Shown piece after piece: positions 23,217 through 35,014 of a DNA stretch of 64,000 bases. The stretch lies in assembly GCA_036245805.1 (NCBI GenBank), contig BTRK01000006.1:29206901-29270900 (forward strand), written 5' to 3'. Each line of letters starts with the position of its first letter. Position 1 is the first letter of the stretch. The notes below the pieces were generated by a model. That model made no database searches. It saw only the letters and a list, made by a program, of their open reading frames with translations, and had not been told where the DNA came from. The DNA comes from Pristionchus mayeri. Lineage: Eukaryota; Nematoda; Chromadorea; Rhabditida; Neodiplogasteridae. The translations under genes and the position numbers were made by a program.

Positions 23217-24268
23217 TCACGCCTCTCACGGGAGAATCGAGCTGATCCAGGGAATGGGCGGAAAGTCGTTAAATGAGTTACTTTCGGTTTTGGTCACCCC
23301 AAGATATGCCTAAGTGACCCCCAACGTCTCAATATGCATACTTCATTTTGGAGCTCTCTACACCGGGTCGGCTCTCGGCTGCTCCCACTTTGACGGCGAT
23401 TTTAACGCTTCGTGCGATAGATGGACGAAAAATGCACTCTGAGGGACCCCCTGTCATTGTTTGAGCTCAACCGATGTATGCAAACCTGATCCTCTAATTT
23501 TGAGTTTTAATTGAGATACATTCAAAGGGAAATTTCTCAAAAGTGTAGGTAAAATAGCAGCTCAAATTTTCGCAGTGTAAGTAGCTCACCGAGAGCTTTC
23601 CAATGAGTGGTTTGCGCCAAAAAGTGCAGTCCTCGAAATCGAGTTATGTCCTTTTAACGGTGAGCAATCATTTGAACTTTTATTTCAACAGCATAATTTC
23701 GAGAAAACGGATCATTCTATATTGAGCGCGCCGAAAAGCGCGGTGGGAAGTGAAATGATATGAGTTTACTCTGAATTATGCTGTTGAAATAAAAGTTCAA
23801 ATGATCGCTAACCCTAAAAAGGAGATAACTCGATTTCGAAGACTGCACTTTTTGGCGCAAACCACTCATTGGAAAGCTCTCGGTGAGCTACACACTGTGA
23901 AAATTTGAGCTGCTATTTTACCTACACTTTTGAGAAATCCCCCTTTGAATGTATCTCAGTTAAAACTCAAAATTAGAGGATCAGGTTGGCATACATCGAT
24001 TGAGCTCAAAAAATGACAGGGGGTCCCTCAGAGTGAATTTTTCGTCCATCTATCACGCGAAGCGTTAAAATAGCTGTCAAAGTGGGAGCAGCCGAGAGCC
24101 GACCCGGTGTAGGGAGCTCCAAAATGAAGTATGCATATTGAGACGTTAGGGGTCACTTACAATTAGGCATACCTTGGGGTGACCAAAACCGATAGTAACT
24201 CATTTGACGACTTTCCGCCCATTCCCTGGAATGACGATTTTAGCTCGATTCTCTCGTGAGAGGCGTGA
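23217..24268. mobile_element. 1.05-kb palindromic MITE, TCACGCCTCTC family
   Basis: The ends TCACGCCTCTCACGGGAGAA and complement are flanked by TA (23215-23216, 24269-24270). The arms match almost end to end around a centre near 23740. An outer inverted repeat (ATTGCGAAATACAAATATGT at about 23148 and its complement near 24300) surrounds it, so it landed inside another palindrome. Confidence 0.9.
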
Positions 24269-24459
24269 TATGTTTAATTTTTTCTTCTTCAAATTACATA
24301 TTTGTATTTCGCAATCCTCAAATAGCTGACAGATGCACTATCGATTTCCAATAAATGGCTACGATCTCACGTACAAGCACTTATCGTTCCCAACCATTAA
24401 TCGTAATTCCTACAGAAGTTGTGAAGATCTTAAATTTGTTGCCAAGCTTTTGTCCGGTA

Positions 24460-24728
24460 CTATATCTTACATTCGCTTATGAAACAGTCGCCATTCTCCT
24501 TCTCCCCTTCGATCTTCTGGGTATTCGTCTCCGTTATTCCTTTTTTTCCCATGAAAACAGATAGCTGGTCCACCTTGCCCTTGTGTTCGTTCTGTTGGAC
24601 TTTCGTGAAAGGATCTGGTAAGGAGAAAATACTGAAATGTGAACAGATGGGGAAACAAACGTATCAAATAGCTTCTCTTCTTAATTTTTCCCGTTGTTGA
24701 TATATCCGCGTCACCATCATCCGATAGT
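24460..24728 (-). CDS. Last two exons of an unidentified gene (5' truncated)
   Basis: Exon 24661-24728 (68 nt) ends at a GTTTGT donor. A 46-bp intron ends in TTACCAG, and exon 24460-24614 (155 nt) runs to a TAG stop in the same reading frame. The C-terminus is hydrophilic, with segments such as TTGKIKKRSYLI and FTKVQQNEHKGKVDQLSV, and ends ECKI. Upstream of the first exon is a good acceptor (ATATCAG), but within about 45 bp the sequence becomes an hAT-like MITE (24783-25144). The 5' part is therefore displaced or lost. The family is not recognised. Confidence 0.5.
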
Positions 24729-24782
24729 CTGATATGTACAAAGTGAATTCACGTGAAAATAAATATTTCCCGATCCTTCGCT

Positions 24783-25144
24783 CAGAGATCGAAAAGTCAT
24801 GCTGCTCAAATAGTTTAACTTTTTAAGAATATTATTTTTGAGAAAAACGTGCCACTTTTTGATGATTCTGATTACTCTCGACGTCCTCTATCCAACGGTG
24901 TATCACTTTTTATATTTTCCTCATCGCCGGGTAAAATAAACGTACCCGCGAATCATAACGTGAAAATCGGATTTTGAGACTGCGGTAGGTTTTTTCTTAG
25001 CTGCGGCACGTTTTCACAGAACGGTACCACGTTTTTCTTTATTCATTCATTGGGGCTGACAATGTGATGAAGAAAGTTCGATGTGTTTGCTAATGGAGGG
25101 CATGTTTTTTGACATGTCGATATCTACATACTTTTCGATTTATG
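24783..25144. mobile_element. 362-bp hAT-like MITE, copy 2 (inverted)
   Basis: The ends CAGAGATCGAAAAG and CTTTTCGATTTATG are flanked by the exact 8-bp duplication CCTTCGCT (24775-24782, 25145-25152). It is the inverse of the copy at 15324-15689. Confidence 0.85.
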
Positions 25145-25152
25145 CCTTCGCT

Positions 25153-25963
25153 AGTCTCCTCGAGTCAAAGATAACCCGCAAATGGAATGGTCATCCGTGA
25201 GAGGAGGCACGGAGGCTCAAAACTCACGCTCCCAGTCACACAAAGCATATCAGAGAAGGGACATTTATGCATCGTAAATAATGACTTAAATAAAAGGAGA
25301 AAGCGCAGTGAGATACATTCGAAAGTAACTGTCTCACATCCGTAAAATAGAAAAGGGTTTGCGCATCATAAAAAGCCAGGAGCTACGGTAAAAAATGCGC
25401 GCAAATTTTTCAATATTTTTAGCGGGGACCGACTTTTTATACAGACATGAGCCCACGTAGGAGGGGATGGGCGCAAGAGGGTACGGATATCCGTCTCATC
25501 CGTATCTGACCCGTCAGTCCTATCGAAATGTTGACCCGTTGGGCCGTTTTCACCCGCTCATCATTACACCAATGCTCTTTGCTAGCAAGCGAGCTTGAAA
25601 ACATTCTAGGGCCGAGGGCGAAATTCGCTAGCGGAATAACTTTTTTTTCTCGCGCCCCGATGATCGTTAACCGTTTTGAAATGTGCAAAAGCTCTTGGTA
25701 TTCGATGATGTCAACACATATATCACGGGTCTCCTGCAAATGGTAGGAAAAACGGTCCTCTTTTGCTATTATAAAAATATTTTCACGGTCATTCACTGAA
25801 GGGAATTTTTAACCTCGCTGTTCTTCAGGGTGACATTTTTGCGAAAACCGCCAACGTTCGAGAAAATGAGCGGGGCAATCATAAAAAAATGGCGGCGCGA
25901 AAAAGTGGACTGCGATTGCGTCATCACTAAGCAATATTGAGAAATTTGCACAAGTTCTCAATA
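25153..25963. other. Non-coding; contains a TCACGGGTCTCC end fragment
   Basis: No supported exons. One MITE terminus (TATCACGGGTCTCCTGCAAA) lies at about 25725 without its partner. Confidence 0.4.
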
Positions 25964-26413
25964 ACACGGGTCTCCTGTAAAAGTGTAGGAATGCTGGCTA
26001 CTAGAAGTATTTTGAATCTCCGATTTTGATTTAACTTTGTTAATATATCCTACTGGAGGTCAGAAGAGGGTTAATCCAGTCAGTTTGGTGATATCTGCAA
26101 ATTATCGATTTTTTTTATCTACAGCTTCAAATTGACGTATATCAGTCAATTTCCATCGCACAGTGATCTTTTGTTCACATTTTGAGCGTTTTCGAGAGAT
26201 CTACAACCTCGTCAATGTAGCACAAACGTTCAAATCACGTCTTCATAGCGAAAATGGCGAAAAACTGAATTTCGTTATGAGAATATCGATTTTCTGGCTT
26301 CGTATGCCATGAACACGCAATCGTTTTTATTCTTTCTACGGAATTTCCACACAAAATTAGGGGGTGTCTACGTTGAGTATTTTTCATATAACCTGTTTTT
26401 CAATATAGATTTA

Positions 26414-27294
26414 TTGGGGTGTCCGGAAAGTTCGTATAATGCTTCGGAAAAAAGTCAGTTCGCGATCAAATGCAGTGATTGCGCAATCTGTTTGTCAGCA
26501 ATGTATTGCGTCACTCTGACGTTAAGTGGGATGTGGGTTGGATCAGTCTCGTAGTTTATACACTTGTTGAAGTGGTGAAGTATAGCCGATATTTTGATAC
26601 AGTTGTGTTGAATTACTGTCGGAAATCGCTCCATCGTAGATCGGATCTTCGATGGACAGATTCCATAATAGACATGTGCGAGGAGTGAATCATGTATAAT
26701 AACCCAGCGAAGAGACAACAGTGTTTCGACACCGATGCGAAGCACAAACCCGTTCCCTTGAAGAAAATGAGGAAATTCACTGATTCTTTATATCATTACT
26801 TGTTCCGATCTAATAAGAGATCCTTCCTACTGGAACCGCCATCAATGCCGACCTCTTCTCTGAACAACTGGAAGATGTCGCGATCAGAGTCCCTCCCAGA
26901 CTCCTGAACCAGGGCAAAATTCATCTTCTCACGGACAATGCTCGCCCACATCGAGCGAAGATGACCCAGAAGAAAATGGACGAGCTGAAGATCGAGAGGA
27001 TTCCCCATCCACCGTATTCCCCGGATCTCTCCCCATGCGACTACCACTGCTTCCGCTCTCTCTCTGACTTCTGCAAAGGAAAGAAGTTCAAGAATCGAGA
27101 TGAAGTTGTGAGGGCTTTCGTGAACTGGGCGGTCTCGAAGATACCCGCATTCTGGAAGAGAGGAATCGAGACCCTGCCCAATCGCTGGAGGGAGGTAGTG
27201 AGAAAGAAGGGGGCATACATTGGTCACTGAGAATTGTAAAGCATTGAATAAAAAATAAAAACAAAAAATTATACGAACTTTCCGGACACCCCAA
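26414..27294 (+). mobile_element. Defective mariner, internally deleted and mosaic (881 bp)
   Basis: Both 27-bp ends are identical to those of 19594-20835, with TA at 26412-26413 and 27295-27296. The first ~110 bp and the last ~450 bp are nearly identical to the intact copy. The roughly 300 bp between them are clearly diverged and rearranged. The abrupt change of identity suggests recombination or gap repair between mariner subfamilies. Confidence 0.9.
26620..27230 (+). pseudogene. Broken mariner transposase
   Basis: Remnants of the core are readable in shifting frames. Around 26626-26690 is a diverged counterpart of the first-Asp region, where the DEKWI motif is lost (a TGA follows a CEE peptide). 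From about 26843 the sequence matches the intact gene, but a frameshift leads into it. The last 89 codons (26961-27230), including PPYSPDLSPCDYHCF, are open. It cannot encode a full enzyme. Confidence 0.85.
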
Positions 27295-27450
27295 TAGTAT
27301 GAGAGCCCATGTATCGTTCTGGACTTGGTCGATTTTCGGAAGATTCAGTTTTTTGGTCATAACTTGGTTCAAACTGATGATATCGAACTCACAAAAAAAT
27401 TAATTCGAAAGCTCTCGAGAAGCCGGAAATCTTTGACTCAGCGGTCTTAA

Positions 27451-27666
27451 AGTTACCGGACGAGGACGAAATCCTGATCTGACCCTGATCTCGTCGCGTG
27501 TTCGAGAGAGTATGCGAAAGTGAGAGAGCGCGGGATTACGCTGATCATTTCCGGCTTTCCCTTGAGGCTATTATTGATTTTTAGCATTTTTGTATATTCA
27601 TTCTCAACTAATTCAGCCATCGGCTATTCGATGGAGGACAAAAAATAGGGGGTCAATTTCGTCCTG
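27451..27666. mobile_element. TTAA-type MITE, right end truncated
   Basis: It starts AGTTACCGGACGAGGACGAA, preceded by TTAA, and runs to GTCAATTTCGTCCTG, where the terminal repeat is cut short. Confidence 0.75.
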
Positions 27667-28431
27667 TTTGCATTTTGGACAGTTTTCCTTCAATAACGAG
27701 AAAACTACGAATTTCATCACTTAAAACCGCTCAGTCAAAGTTTTCCGACTTCTCGAGAGCTTTCGAATTCATTTTTTGTGAGCTCGATATCATCATTTTG
27801 AACCAAGTTTGGACCAAAAAACTGAATCTTCCAAAAATCGGCAGAGTTCAAAACGAGACATGGACTCCCATACTAAATCGATATTGAAAAGCAGGTTATA
27901 TGAAAAATACTCAACGTAGACACCCCCTATTTTTGTGTGTAAATTCCGTAGAAAGAATAAAAACGATTGTGTGTTTATGGCATGCTAAGCCAGAAAATTG
28001 ATATTCTCAGTACGAAATTCAGTTTTTTCGCAATTTTCGCGATGAAGACGTGATTTGCCCGTTTGTGATGCGTTGACGGGATTGTAGATCTCTCGAAAAC
28101 GAGCAAAATTTTAAAAAAAAGTTCGCTGTACGATGAAAATTGACTGATGTACGTCAATTTGAAGCTGTAGATAAAAAAATCGATAATTTGCAGATATCAC
28201 CAAACTGACTGGATTAACCTTCTTCTGACCTAAAACAGAGTACATCAACAAAGCTAAATAGAAATCGGAGATACAAAATATTTTATAGTAGCCAAACCAG
28301 TCAGTTTTCATACACTTTTACAGGAGACCCGTGATAAGTGCATCTTATTCCCCATAGGATATGCTACCCATAGCTTAATTTTAAACTCGATATGTCACCG
28401 GATTCGGAAATTGTGTTAGAAAGAAAAAGTG

Positions 28432-28465
28432 CGCAAATACTTTCCGACGATACTGTATTTGTAAA
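28432..28465. repeat. Isolated end of the CGCCGGAAAGTATT foldback family
   Basis: GCAAATACTTTCCGACGATACTGTA resembles the right end of the element at 35015-36372. The rest is absent. It lies immediately 3' of the gene at 28490-29237. Confidence 0.5.
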
Positions 28466-28489
28466 ACGTAAATTATAAATATTTCAAAA

Positions 28490-29237
28490 TTATACCACGA
28501 TTGAGAAACTATGCAACGTTACATCGAGACGCGCGCGCGATGCAACGTTGCAATATTGATATCGCATAGACAATCCTAAGATACGCATTGCGATATTCAG
28601 TATGAACTCAAACAGTATGGAAACAAACTCAATAGCATCGTTATCCTCGGCGTTGAAAGGGAAAGGATTGGGGCGTTCTTCGATCGTGTGGGGACGATGA
28701 CCACTCTGAATCTAAAAAACTTGAGAGTATGTTTGATTAACATACCTCTCCAAGTTTAATCAATTCGAGTTCGAGATTGGAAGGGAGATTCCCAATCAGT
28801 TTCATAGCCTGAGAAAGCAGCATAATAAATTTGATTACCTGATTCCATGCACAATACCTGTATTTGCCTTGCTGGAGGCAGTACTGTCGTAGGTCCGAAT
28901 AGAATGACATTATTTGATTGAGGAGCGTTGCAATCGAAGAAATATTGCTCTTGAAAAAATTTGTTCGTTTGAACTCGATCCTTCCAATAAAAATTAAAAC
29001 AAACGTGTTGTTTAAACACACGTTGCTTATCATGTTCATCCTGGTCTGCAGTTGCGTCTTCCGTGTCAACGTTGTACAAAATTCGAGATGGCCAAGGTTC
29101 ATGTCGCCTAACATGTTAAATTAGAGTAAAGCCCAATGGAAAAACATTAACCTAACGTTGTAGGTGCGCGCTGAATTCACAGTTCCAAAGTCTTGGTCAA
29201 AATCTATTCGAACTCCGTCCTTCTTCCTTGCGAACAT
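28490..29237 (-). CDS. Four-exon gene, 204-aa protein of unknown function
   Basis: Minus-strand exons are 29152-29237, 28858-29107, 28746-28808 and 28490-28705 (stop TAA). The introns are 44, 49 and 40 bp, all GT-AG (for example GTATTG...TTTCTCAG). Exon lengths keep one frame from ATG to stop. The ATG at 29237 is two bases after a CTTCTAG acceptor, which could be a trans-splice site or an upstream intron. The protein begins MFARKKDGVRIDFDQDFG. It has an acidic Asp/Glu-rich stretch near residue 45 and an aromatic-rich middle (FNFYWKDRV, FFQEQYFFD). A leucine-rich segment (NLPSNLELELIKLGE) and a hydrophobic helix-like segment (FVSILFEFILNIAM) near residue 170 follow. No signal peptide is obvious. 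The last ~25 codons overlap a hairpin (TGCAACGTT and inverse, about 28511-28552), so the true C-terminus may differ. Family not recognised. Confidence 0.65.
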
Positions 29238-29433
29238 ACCTAGAAGTATAATAGTAAACACCATTCAAAGAATAAATATAAGGATATAAATAAGGTGTAC
29301 GTTTTAAATATCAAGAACAATTGTTTGAACAAACAAGAATCGCTAAAAAAAATGCAGCTAAATAATTTATTGCGCCTGTTCCAGTTTCTGATGAGCTCAT
29401 CATCCCGAAGCCAAGCGAATGGGATCTCGGAGA

Positions 29434-29648
29434 AGTCGAATAAACAAAGCATGGAAATAGGGCACTCGAAAATGTAGAGAAAAAAACGGGCAATTTTCTA
29501 TAAAAAAATACGAAATTGATTTGGGTTAAGTTCCGGCCTTGCGAACGAACATCGGGCATGACCCATACTGTTGCGGGGTAGAGGAAGGGGTGGAAAAGTC
29601 GAATAGACATAACATGGAAATAGTGCACTCGAAAATTTAGAGAAAAAC
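29434..29648. repeat. ~52-bp direct duplication
   Basis: AAGTCGAATAAACAAAGCAT through GTAGAGAAAAA (29434-29485) recurs with few changes at 29597-29648. Confidence 0.7.
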
Positions 29649-30896
29649 GTGAAATACTAAAGTTGAAATTGTGTTCGAAATTTTAGGCGAGCTGTTAAAC
29701 AGGTTCTACCAAGTCAAGAAGCGACAAACCAGCATGTAATCAATTTAGAATGAGTCTCGCTAGCTATATAGTGGTAAGATCTCTCTTCTTAAGAATAACC
29801 TGGAAAAATAATAATATCAAGCAAAATCGATAATTAAAACCGGTCACACCAGTTTATCATATCACGACGCAAACGTAAGAATGATACTTTATGGCACACC
29901 ATAAATCGGTGGTGTACGAGTGATGGACGGCTCCCGGAGCGTCGACATCGTGCGTGATCCAATGCCCCATTTATGCGGTGGTATTTGTATGTAATGTGTG
30001 ACGCTACGCTTGCGTTGAGAGGGAAGTTGATTATCATAGTAGTAAATATTCAGGAATTATTTTAGTGATGGGGTCTAATCATGAAAATGTTTTTTTCTTT
30101 GCAACTTCCTCGGCCATTCTTCAAAGAAAATTCACTGTTTTTGTTAGTGGCTGACTTTATAATCTACGCTTCCGAATTATGGGGTACTCCGGCATCATGA
30201 ACCGGGCGTACTTTCTACTGATTTTTGTGGTGATAACCCTACTTTTGCTCGAATATTGTATTATTCTCGTTCCGTAATTGAGCCAGCCCAAATTCAGTCT
30301 GCGCAAATTAAACGCAATGTATTGCACTTGCAAGTCCACTATGCGAGACATTTTCCATCAGCCTTGTGAGAAGCCTCTTTTTGCCGATTTTTTCGGTGGT
30401 TCGCGGACGGTCGACCGGTCCATCTGTTGGAATTTCTCAAGATTTCTTCCTTCGTAGCGAGAATCTGTGGAATTCTTTAAAGGCAATCGGAACTCAATGA
30501 GAAGGCCATCACATATCTAAACCCTAATCGGAGATTTCAGATGTTGGACGCTGACGCAATAAATGAAAACTTCACTTGGACATAATTTGACTCGAAAACT
30601 AAAAATAATCTAGAATCTCTCATAATCATGCACTCATCTTCCTATTAAGCGACAGTATACAGTCCAGTTGGTTTCCCATGGAAAACTGTGCGCACCGGGT
30701 AACCCCCAGTAACCCCCACTGACCCCACGGGTCTAGCACGTTCATCTTTGAGATAATTGTGCTTAAATTGGTTTCGTTGTGTTCAGCATGCAATTCTGCA
30801 TCGAATCATATACAATTTGTACTATTAAAAAGTTTAAATATTTCGGTAAATTAATTTTGAAGTTGCCGAAAAGAAAAAAATCACTTCCCGGTGCTA
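29649..30896. other. Low-repeat intergenic stretch
   Basis: Apart from the small ORF at 30179-30277, I find no exon with matching splice sites. Some local words (CCCGGAGC.TCGACAT near 29938) resemble a block at 38880. Confidence 0.4.
30179..30277 (+). CDS. Possible 32-aa single-pass membrane microprotein
   Basis: ATG to TAA, 32 residues: a short polar head (MGYSGIMNR) followed by a continuous hydrophobic run (AYFLLIFVVITLLLLEYC) long enough to cross a membrane. No homology or expression evidence is visible, and a random ORF this short is common. Listed only for its clean hydrophobic profile. Confidence 0.15.
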   Translation: MGYSGIMNRAYFLLIFVVITLLLLEYCIILVP

Positions 30897-31790
30897 CTGT
30901 GAGAACATCACGGCATGATTTTTCCCGACACTCTGTTAAGAGGTGATGTTCCCGCGGGGAACATTTTGGGGCGGAGTCTTCCATTGGTCCCTCGATAAAA
31001 CCAGTAAAAAAACATTTCCTTTTTATCATTTTTCATTCTTTTAAAGAGTGTAAATTCAGCAATCACTTGTTGTTGCATTAGCAAAACAATTAAAGACTCA
31101 CTCCTTCGTTTTCAATTGACGATTTTTAAATAGTTTCACATAACACACGTTCCTCACCATTAAAATTAAATTTATCAATCAAAAACGCAAAATAATAATC
31201 GTTTAGTGACAATAGTATAAAAATATCACATAAAAGAATTTAACAAATAAAAAAATAATATTAATGAAACAAATCAATGAATAGGTAAAAAATCAATAAC
31301 TATCGTAATCAGTGATCGAAAACCGTATAGCTAACAAATCATTTTGAACGACATACCGAAATCAGGCAATTTCAAGCTAGAAGGTACAGAATTAAGGCAA
31401 TTTAACTCAAAACACTACAGTACTCAGGGAATCAGTTGTACTGCCCATCCGGAAAATAGTCGTGAACATTTTCCGGTCCCGGGGACATGTTTTTAAAAAG
31501 TCGTCGGGAAAAATCATGCCGTGAGAACAGAACTCGTAGTCCGTTGTGTCATGCTGCGTGTGCCCTAAAATGCGGCCCTGTGCGATTCTGGACAACACAA
31601 TTGGAACGATTTATTCATGTTGTAGTTTGTAGTTTTCGCGTTTATCCTCGCTCTTTTACTTTTATTTATTATTTTCCGCTTTTGTTTCATTTCGAGTTAC
31701 TTCCAGCAATCACCTGGCCGTGTTATCCACACCACCAGTGATAAACTATGGCAATTATGGCCTTAACACGGCCAGGTGATAGCATTATTT
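30897..31790. mobile_element. CTGTGAGAACAG palindromic MITE, partial, split by another MITE
   Basis: The left end CTGTGAGAACA (TA at 30895-30896) is interrupted by the 615-bp MITE (30908-31523) and resumes at AGAACAGAACTCGTAGTCCG. From there it matches the left arm and loop of 63535-63966 closely to about 31785. The right arm is missing. Confidence 0.8.
30908..31523. mobile_element. 615-bp MITE (CACGGCATG ends), copy 2
   Basis: Near-identical to 11339-11953. It is flanked by AGAACA on both sides (30902-30907, 31524-31529), matching the uninterrupted sequence of its target family at 63535, so the 6-bp duplication is genuine. Confidence 0.85.
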
Positions 31791-32600
31791 GCATGGTTAG
31801 ACAAGTTCACGTGTTGGCTACAAAAATTGTACAGTATGCTTAGCCATGAATACGAATTTGTGGAATAGACCTCAACCAATGTTTTAATACTCCGATTTTT
31901 CAAACTCAAATATGGAAGATCGATTACTTCGGGAATGTAAAAAAACGCTTTTGAGCCAGATTGTGTGAATTCACATGAGTTAAAGTTACTCAACACCCTT
32001 GAAAATGCCTTTCTATATTATTTAACAATGTAATAGAACGGGCTCTAATTAATTAAACTGGAATTATAAAAATAATAGAAATTCAATATTTGCACCAGCC
32101 GCAAAGTATGAATCTGAGTTGCCTGATCACGACCACTCTCTCCCTTTTACACACTCTCTCGCTCGTTTTGTCGTGATCAGGGCACTCCCGCCAATTCAAA
32201 TTATTTCAATGGGTTTTGGGAAACTTTAAGTTTATGTTTGTAAAATATTTTTGCGTGCAGATTTATAATAAATTAACGAAAAAATATATATTTCAAGATT
32301 TTACAAAAATGGAAATGTTCATATTTCGAAAAATTCGGAAATTTAGAAAAGATAATATTGGTGCTTTTCTCGTTGAATTATGATTCGTTAGCGTAGGAAA
32401 ACATTTTCCAAGCATATATCTCATTATAATTCACACAATCTAACTCAAAAACGGTTTATTTACATTTCCGAAGCAATCGATCATCCAGATTTGAGCATAA
32501 ACAATCGGAACATAAAAACATTGGTGGAGGTCTATGCCACCAATTCTTACTCATGGCTAAGTATAAAGGCTAAGTATATGGCTAATTGTACTGATGAACG
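31791..32600. repeat. Diverged foldback
   Basis: The segment at about 31830-31960 (GGAATAGACCTCAACCAATG, CGATTACTTCGGGAATGTAAA) is matched inverted at about 32450-32570. The loop holds AT-rich sequence and a CTCTC/GAGAG patch. No gene. Confidence 0.6.
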
Positions 32601-33610
32601 ACCCTAGTGGTCATATCACGCCTCTCACGAGAGAATCGAGCTGATTCTGGGAATGGAGGGGGAATCGTAAAATGAGTTCTCACCGGTTTCGGCCATCCTA
32701 AGGCATGTCTGACAGATCCCCAAGGTATAACAGAGGATTTCTGAGAGAACAGAGATACCTCCGTACAACGAAAAACTAACCTACCCTGAAAATTTGCGCC
32801 TAGGGGTACTTTTTCACGTAGAGTTCGAAAATCTACCCTAGCAAGCCGAATCTCTGACCGCTCATAACGATAATAAATGTTACGTTCTAGTCAAATAATA
32901 ACTAAAGAATCAATTGGAACCCTTTTTAGGTCTCAAGACGATATTTGAATTTTCCGAAAAAAAAGCGAAAAATTCGTATGCGGCCTCTTCCGCTGTTCAA
33001 ATGAATACATTGGCCATATTGAAAATCCTTCAAAATTTGGCCGTAGGGGTAAAATTGAATGCGGAATCGAATAAAACAATAAAAAGTTTCCATGCATAAG
33101 TACACTTTTTCAGGGTATCAATTTTTAGTTTTCAAATGACCATAACTTTTTTCACAGAAGATTTCACTTTCAACAGGAAAAATGTTTATCTCGTCGAGAT
33201 CTTTCAGAATTACTATATATTGATGGGGTTTGGAAGCTCCAAACGAAAGTTTCAAAATCCGACCGCCCACTTCCGCGCACCACAGAGAATGAGCGGTCAG
33301 AGATACGGCTTCCTAGGGTATATTTTCGAACTCTACGTGAAAAAGTACCCCTAAGCGCAAATTTTCGGGGTAGGTTAATTTTTCGTTGTTCGTTGTACGG
33401 GAATAACTCGATTCTCTCAGATATCCTCTGTTAACTCTAACTGCCCCCCCCCCCCCCCCGCTATTTTCGGCGCAGACCACTCATTCGATAGTCCAGGGAA
33501 AATTCTACAATATTTGAAAAATTCAGCTGCTCGTTTACCTATACTTTTGAGAAAGTTGACCTACAATATACTGTGGTTAACCGTGAGATTCAGAGAAAAT
33601 GAAGTATATA

Positions 33611-34688
33611 GCACGTGTATCATGAGTCAGTGGAGAAAAAACGACCCCTCGGGAACAATTTCCAACTTTTATTTTTTGTTTGCCTTCATATTACAGTGGT
33701 AGCATACACTAGAGCCAACTTCTCGAAAAATCTAGGCCACAGATCCCAGAGCCGGCTTTTAGGAATTTTCCGGTTTTGCTCCCGGCTATACTGTATTCAA
33801 GTCGAAGCCTGCTGTAGGTTCCACCCAGCGTTGATGGTAGCTGTTGTTAAATTTATGACTTGGATAGCCGTAAATGTGATGAAATCTGAGGTCTCAAAAT
33901 CGAATTCTCTTATTCTCTTATTTTTCTCTTATTTAAATCTCTTATTTTTTCGACGTTATCGAAATCTCCTATTACAGAAATGTTGAAATATAGTAATAGG
34001 TATTAAATAATGGGCAAAACAAAGCAGGATAACGAACATCTTTTTATGGCCAACGTCACTTTGGAGCATTCAAATGCATATTGCCAAAAAGGCCTATCAC
34101 AGAAATCGACTTGTGTATTTTTTATATTCGTGTATGAACTCGACCTACTATATTTGGCAATAAAATTGCTTGAAACGCATACTCTCGAAAAAGCTACGAT
34201 TTTTTATCTCGATCAAAATCTGCTTTATCGAGCATAACTTGGCGAGCGTTGGTTATATCGCTTAGTTCATAACATGAAAGTTTTTTATTATATTTTTCCG
34301 ATCATTTTGAGCATCTTGCCAAGTCTCTAGCTCGTCTGGGAGCTGAGATACATTATTGCCGGGAGCAAAACCGAAAAATTCCTAAAAGCCGGCTCTGGGA
34401 CCTGTGGCCTAGATTTTTCGAGAAGCTGGCTCTTGTGTATGCTACCACTATAATATGAAGGCAAACAAAAAATAAAAGTTGGAAATTGTTCCCACAAACC
34501 TCCACTGACTGGTGATACTGTGAGAATAGAAAGCGTGGTCGGTGGTGTGGTGGGCGAGTTTAGTGCATTTGTTTCTAAATATACGCGGAATGCGGAGGAA
34601 AAATGTTCCGCGCATGCTTAGAAACAAATGTTCTAAATCTCGCCCACCACACCACGGACTACGCTTTCTATTCTCACAGTACCCGTGA
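33611..34688. mobile_element. Foldback MITE, GTATCATGAGTCAGTGG family (copy 1)
   Basis: The left end GCACGTGTATCATGAGTCAG is matched by CCACTGACTGGTGATA...CCCGTGA at the right, with a hairpin MITE inside the last bases. Internal blocks shared with 51798-53044 include CAGAGCCGGCTTTTAGGAAT. Confidence 0.7.
34518..34679. mobile_element. 162-bp hairpin MITE, CTGTGAGAA family
   Basis: CTGTGAGAATAGAAAGCGTG and complement, with TA at 34516-34517 and 34680-34681. Nearly the entire length folds back on itself. Confidence 0.9.
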
Positions 34689-35014
34689 TAGATCGATAGA
34701 GCTCGAAAAATGAGTGGGGGTCACTCAGAGGTAAATTTTTTTTATATCTAATCTTTCACTGTAATCGGGATACGAGCTCTCAAAGTAAGAGATGCTGGGA
34801 TGAAGCCCGGCGTAGAGGTCCAAAATAAAGTCTGCATAAATACACCTTGGGGATCTGTCAGACATGCCTTAGGATGTCCGAAACCGGTGAGAGCTCATTT
34901 TACGATTCCCCTCTATAACTTAGAATTGCGATTTTAGCTCGATTTTCTCGTGAAAGGCGTGATATTCTGAAAGTTTGAGCATTGGGAAACCATTTTGGCG
35001 GAGTTGTGCCACTA

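Larger units (their letters stand above)
25964..28334. mobile_element. Palindromic TCACGGG MITE (copy 3) with two insertions
   Basis: The ends ACACGGGTCTCCTGTAAAAG and CACTTTTACAGGAGACCCGTGA are flanked by TA (25962-25963, 28335-28336). The left arm is split by a defective mariner (26414-27294), and the region next to it by a TTAA-type MITE (27451-27666). Removing both lines up the two arms, for example ATATTGAAAAGCAGGTTATA on the right with its complement before the mariner. Confidence 0.85.
32616..34962. mobile_element. TCACGCCTCTC palindromic MITE with two levels of nested insertion
   Basis: The ends TCACGCCTCTCACGAGAGAA and complement are flanked by TA (32614-32615, 34963-34964). It is split at about 33611-34688 by a CACGTGTATCATGAG foldback, which in turn contains the hairpin MITE 34518-34679. 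A C16 tract sits at 33444-33459. Confidence 0.85.

Noticed and set aside
29311..29628. 105-codon minus-strand ORF upstream of the four-exon gene
   Set aside because: Overlaps a local duplication, composition unlike the gene, and no phase-compatible splice into it.
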